From: Desulfonatronum thiosulfatophilum
Lineage (GTDB): Bacteria; Desulfobacterota; Desulfovibrionia; Desulfovibrionales; Desulfonatronaceae
Assembly: GCF_900104215.1 (NCBI RefSeq)
Contig: NZ_FMXO01000011.1
Coordinates: 83,331 to 147,330 of the forward strand
Length of the DNA stretch: 64,000 bases
Reading direction: 5' to 3'
The number at the start of each line of letters is the position of its first letter. The stretch's first letter is position 1. Positions 60,882 to 64,000 of this stretch are shown piece after piece. Both the position numbers and the translations under genes were made by a program. Below the pieces are notes generated by a model. It was not told the origin of the DNA. It searched no databases and saw only the letters and a list, made by a program, of their open reading frames with translations.

Positions 60882-63572
60882 ATGACCACGACTTCGAACT
60901 CCGACATCCCTCTACCCCGTGAATTCCCTCACGTCCTGGTGGTCCAGGCTTCGGCCGGAGCCGGCAAGACGTACAGCCTCGGGTTGCGCTTTCTGCAGCT
61001 CCTGGCCCGGGCTGGGAGTCCGTCCACCGGAGCCCTGGGCAGCATCCTGGCCCTGACCTTCACCGTGGCCGCGGCCCAGGAGATGAAGTCCCGGATCATC
61101 GCCTTTCTCAAGGATATCGCCCTGGAAACCCCGGCCGGATCACTCCTACGGGAGCAAAGCGGCCTGAATCCGGCCGCGGCGGCTGCCTGGCTGGACTGCA
61201 TCCTGGAGCATTTCCAACGTTTCCAGGTCAAAACCATCGACAGTCTGCATTTCCAACTCGTACAGGCTCTGGGCAAGCGCATGAATCTCTGTCCAGAGCT
61301 GGAAGCCAGCTTTGACCAGTCGGCATGGTCCAAGGTGGTCCTGGAAGGTCTGCTGGCCCGGACCGACTGGGATCAGCTGGTGATTTCCGGTTCCGGGCCG
61401 GAAGCGACCGATTCGCTGCTGGGGCTTTGGGACGGAATTTTTCAGGTCTACCTGCACCAGGAAATGCACAGCGGATTGCGCTTTCTGCCCTGGTTGGAGA
61501 AGCAGGTGCGCGGCGTGGTCAGCGACCTGAACCAGCTTTTGACGCCCCTGGCCGCCACGTCCCTGGACGATCTGAGGGCCGCGCAGAGCCAATTACTGCA
61601 CTGCTGCCGGGAGATGACCGAGGCCCTGGAGCGTGCCGGAATTTTGGATCAGGTTTCCAGGTTCGACGCCGCGGACAAGCTGGGCAATCCCTTGGCCGAA
61701 TTGGATTCGGCCTTCTTTACCAAGACATCGGCCACGGAGCTGTTCAAGAAGAAAGTTCATTGTCATCCGGCGCTTCCGGAATGCTGGGATCTTTATATGG
61801 GAGTCTGCCGGGCCAGGAATGCGTACCTGCTGGCCAGGGCCCGACTGCATGCCGCTCCCCTGGCCCGGCTCCAGCTCGTCGTCAGCCGGGAGTTGGAACG
61901 CCTGGGGCAATCCCAGGGCCTGCTCATGGGCGGCTGGTGGACCCGACTGATCCGCCAGCATCTGGACCGGGAGGAACTGCTCCAGGAGGCCGCCATGATC
62001 CTCGGGATGCGCTGGCGGCACCTGCTCATCGACGAATTCCAGGACACCAGCCGGGAACAATGGGAAGTGCTCCGGGAACTGGCCGTGGAGGCTCTGTCCG
62101 AAGGCGGCAGCCTGTTTTGCGTCGGCGACGTGAAACAGGCCATCTATCGCTGGCGCGGCGGTGACTGGCGGCTCTTCTTCGAACCACTCGATCCTCGGGT
62201 GACGCCCAATGTCCCTGAAGGGAACCGGATGCGCACCGTCCTGCCCTTCAACCGCCGCTCCTGCCCGGAAGTGGTGGCCTGGAACAACGCCTGCTTTGCC
62301 AGCCTGGACAAGCCCGACGCCGCAATGCTTCTGGCAGACGCCATGATCCCGGCCAAGGAAAAAACCCAGGCTCGTTCGCATCTGGCCTCCACCATCACCG
62401 AACTCTACGCCGAGTCCGCCCAGCTCCCATGGAAAGAGTGTTCCGGGGCAATCCACGTCACCGAGATCAAGGCCGAAGACACCCAGGAGTACAAAGCCAA
62501 GGCCATGCTGACCCTTATCGCCGAGATCGAGGCCCTGCACGCCCGGGGCGTCAGCCACGGCGACATGGCCGTACTGGTCCGAACCAACACCGAGGCCGGA
62601 GAGTGCGCCCAAAACCTGCTTGCCGCATCCATTCCGACCATCACCGAGCAGAGCCTGGTCATTTCCGGTCACCCCGCGGTCCGGGGCCTGCTGGCTCTGC
62701 TGACGTGGCTGGACAATCCGGGCGACGACGCCGCGCTGGATGCGCTTTGCAGAAACCCTCTGCTCTTTGCCGAAATTCTGGATGATGTGCCGGATATGTG
62801 CACTCTTCTCCTGGCCGCGCCGGTCCCCCTGAGAAAAGACGATCCGTTGCAGGCCGCGGGATGCGTTCAGCCTGGAATGCGTGAAGAAGCTCACATTGTC
62901 GGCGGTGAAGATGCCGCTGATGGCGATGCGCCGAGAAATGAAACAGCCGCACCGCTCTATCGTCGCCTGCAGGAAGCGCATCCCGCGTTCTGGGCGGAGC
63001 ACCTTGAACCATTCTGGAAACACGCCGGTTTTCGCGGAGCCTATGAACTGCTGCTGGCTGCTGTTGCCCATTTCCGCTTGCGGGAGCTTCCCCTGGGCCA
63101 ATGGGCCTGGGTGGAAAAATTGCTGGAATCCGCCTTGAACGCGGAAGCCCAAGGGTACACGACATTATCCGGATTCCTGGAATTCTGGCAGGAGAACGGC
63201 AGCTTCTGCGTGGTCGGACTGCCCGAAGGACTTGCCGCGGTGCGGGTCATGACCATGCACAAGGCCAAGGGACTGGAGTTTCCCCAGGTCTTCCTGCCCC
63301 TGCTCGGCTACGGCGACAAGAACCGCCCCGCGCATCTGCTGTTCCAGTCCGAAGACGAGGCCCCGTATCTGGCGGCCACGACCAAGCCGCGTTGCGCGGA
63401 AGTAACGGAGTTCATGGACTCGGAACTGATCAAAACCATGGCTGAAGAACTGAACCTGCTCTATGTCGCCCTGACCAGGGCCAGGGCGGGACTGCATATC
63501 TTTCTTGCGGACACCGAGACGGCCAGGTCCTCCCATGCCGCGAGCTGGCTGCGGGCTGTGATGCCGGGATGA
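60882..63572 (+). CDS. UvrD/RecB-family helicase (AddA-like) lacking nuclease domain
   Basis: 896 aa, superfamily 1 DNA helicase. Motif I is QASAGAGKTYSL, then LALTFTVAAAQEMKSR (motif Ia) and the VKTIDSLHFQLV block. Motif II reads LLIDEFQDTSREQWEVL, motif III FCVGDVKQAIYRWRGGD, motif V TMHKAKGLEF and motif VI LLYVALTRARAGLHIFL. This matches AddA/RecB, but the protein ends about 30 residues after motif VI, where AddA and RecB continue with a roughly 250-300-residue PD-(D/E)XK nuclease. No continuation is readable downstream, where a hexamer tract and an IS follow. No AddB gene is adjacent in the window. Confidence 0.88.
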   Translation: MTTTSNSDIPLPREFPHVLVVQASAGAGKTYSLGLRFLQLLARAGSPSTGALGSILALTFTVAAAQEMKSRIIAFLKDIALETPAGSLLREQSGLNPAAAAAWLDCILEHFQRFQVKTIDSLHFQLVQALGKRMNLCPELEASFDQSAWSKVVLEGLLARTDWDQLVISGSGPEATDSLLGLWDGIFQVYLHQEMHSGLRFLPWLEKQVRGVVSDLNQLLTPLAATSLDDLRAAQSQLLHCCREMTEALERAGILDQVSRFDAADKLGNPLAELDSAFFTKTSATELFKKKVHCHPALPECWDLYMGVCRARNAYLLARARLHAAPLARLQLVVSRELERLGQSQGLLMGGWWTRLIRQHLDREELLQEAAMILGMRWRHLLIDEFQDTSREQWEVLRELAVEALSEGGSLFCVGDVKQAIYRWRGGDWRLFFEPLDPRVTPNVPEGNRMRTVLPFNRRSCPEVVAWNNACFASLDKPDAAMLLADAMIPAKEKTQARSHLASTITELYAESAQLPWKECSGAIHVTEIKAEDTQEYKAKAMLTLIAEIEALHARGVSHGDMAVLVRTNTEAGECAQNLLAASIPTITEQSLVISGHPAVRGLLALLTWLDNPGDDAALDALCRNPLLFAEILDDVPDMCTLLLAAPVPLRKDDPLQAAGCVQPGMREEAHIVGGEDAADGDAPRNETAAPLYRRLQEAHPAFWAEHLEPFWKHAGFRGAYELLLAAVAHFRLRELPLGQWAWVEKLLESALNAEAQGYTTLSGFLEFWQENGSFCVVGLPEGLAAVRVMTMHKAKGLEFPQVFLPLLGYGDKNRPAHLLFQSEDEAPYLAATTKPRCAEVTEFMDSELIKTMAEELNLLYVALTRARAGLHIFLADTETARSSHAASWLRAVMPG

Positions 63573-63618
63573 GGGTGTTCGGCGGGACGTTGCGAGCAGG
63601 ATTAGAGTATTTACAGGG

Positions 63619-63646
63619 ATCGATTTCGATTTCGATTTCGATTGCT
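63619..63646. repeat. Hexamer tract, single arm
   Basis: ATCGATTTCGATTTCGATTT continuing to CGATTGC: the GATTTC unit of the hexamer family in one orientation only, 47 bp after the helicase stop. Confidence 0.7.
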
Positions 63647-63788
63647 TTTTGGTAACTAGTCTGCCCTGAAAATAGATCAACTATTTAAAATTGTTAGACA
63701 TTTTTTCTATTTCGTAGTACATTTTCAACCAGTTACTGCAGTATTTCTGTAATAAGCCGGTCGAAAAATCACTGATTTTGGAGTGACT

Positions 63789-64000
63789 ATGAAGGCGAAA
63801 AAGAAAAATTGTAATCAAGGCAACTTCCTCTATCCGGATTTGTTGAAACAACTCAATCCCCATCATTCTCTGCTTCAACTGGCTAAACAGATCCCTTGGC
63901 AGCACTTCGATGATGAGTTTACGGTTTACTACAGCGAGAAAGGGCGCCCAGCAAAACCAATCCGGCTCATGGTCGGGTTGATGATCCTCAAGCAATTGGA
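63789..64000 (+). CDS. IS5-like transposase, N-terminal part (runs off window)
   Basis: Reads MKAKKKNCNQGNFLYPDLL, then LLQLAKQIPWQHFDDEFTVY, YSEKGRPAKPIRLMVGLMIL and KQL. This is the DUF772 N-terminal domain found in IS5/IS1182-type transposases. TTGGAGTG precedes ATG 63789. Only the first about 70 residues are in the window, so the DDE domain and right end cannot be assessed. The left inverted end should lie between 63650 and 63780, but I could not define it. It may have truncated the helicase gene region upstream. Confidence 0.8.
   Translation, partial: MKAKKKNCNQGNFLYPDLLKQLNPHHSLLQLAKQIPWQHFDDEFTVYYSEKGRPAKPIRLMVGLMILKQL

Overview
The window looks like chromosomal DNA of an anaerobic, diazotrophic, motile deltaproteobacterium, most probably a sulfate reducer of the Desulfovibrionales type. 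This is inferred from a nifHI1I2DK cluster carrying the paired PII-like proteins NifI1/NifI2, a clostridial-type [2Fe-2S] ferredoxin in the nif operon, an anaerobic (class III) ribonucleotide reductase under a cobalamin riboswitch, and a chemotaxis operon with HEAT, PilZ and ParA proteins. Most genes are GC-rich. A block at about 26.4-34.3 kb is clearly AT-richer and looks acquired.

Layout. 0-1.8 kb: end of a histidine kinase, then a KamA-family radical SAM protein. 1.9-17.4 kb: nitrogen fixation. glnA, nifA and nifV lie on the minus strand. Divergent from them is nifH-nifI1-nifI2-nifD-nifK-fdx-GNAT-nifE-nifN-nifB, behind a consensus sigma-54 promoter and closed by a strong terminator. A small Cys-rich gene and an ADP-ribosylglycohydrolase follow. 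19-34.8 kb: an accessory, defence-island-like region. It has three paralogous HTH-WYL regulators (one with a one-base frameshift), each next to a different module: a Cas4-like/DEDD fusion (DUF2779), a tandem AAA+ ATPase with an unknown CxxC protein, and a PD-(D/E)XK protein with unknown partners. Then come small membrane/secreted proteins and an AT-rich run with an FtsZ-C-terminal-like protein, an HExxH protein and a GIY-YIG protein. A decayed hen1 gene and tRNA-Arg close the region.

35.8-43.8 kb: one chemotaxis operon (HEAT-cheR-PilZ-parA-cheW-cheY-cheA) with short or overlapping junctions. 44-50 kb: a membrane protein, a glycosyltransferase, thiol peroxidase and an endonuclease III relative. 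49.3-53.9 kb: a cell-envelope set (EnvC-like, CtpA, YibQ-like deacetylase). 53.9-57.9 kb: a cupin, a lipoprotein, then a cobalamin riboswitch ahead of nrdG-nrdD. 58-63.6 kb: tRNA-Ser, an MFS exporter, a DUF362 protein and a RecB/AddA-like helicase without a nuclease domain. The window ends inside an IS5-like transposase gene.

Between the genes are several dispersed repeat families that ordinary annotation would miss. They include small elements with GTAA-type termini and 8-bp target duplications (IS66-like, non-autonomous), hexamer tracts (GAAATC/GCAATC) arranged as large inverted repeats, and a 169-bp element with 10-bp inverted ends enclosing two perfect hairpins.

Working together: NifA and sigma-54 drive nif transcription. 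NifI1/NifI2 probably switch nitrogenase off post-translationally when ammonium is available. GlnA assimilates the product and NifV supplies homocitrate for FeMo-co, which is built by NifB, NifE and NifN. No integrase, CRISPR array, rRNA or DraT was seen.
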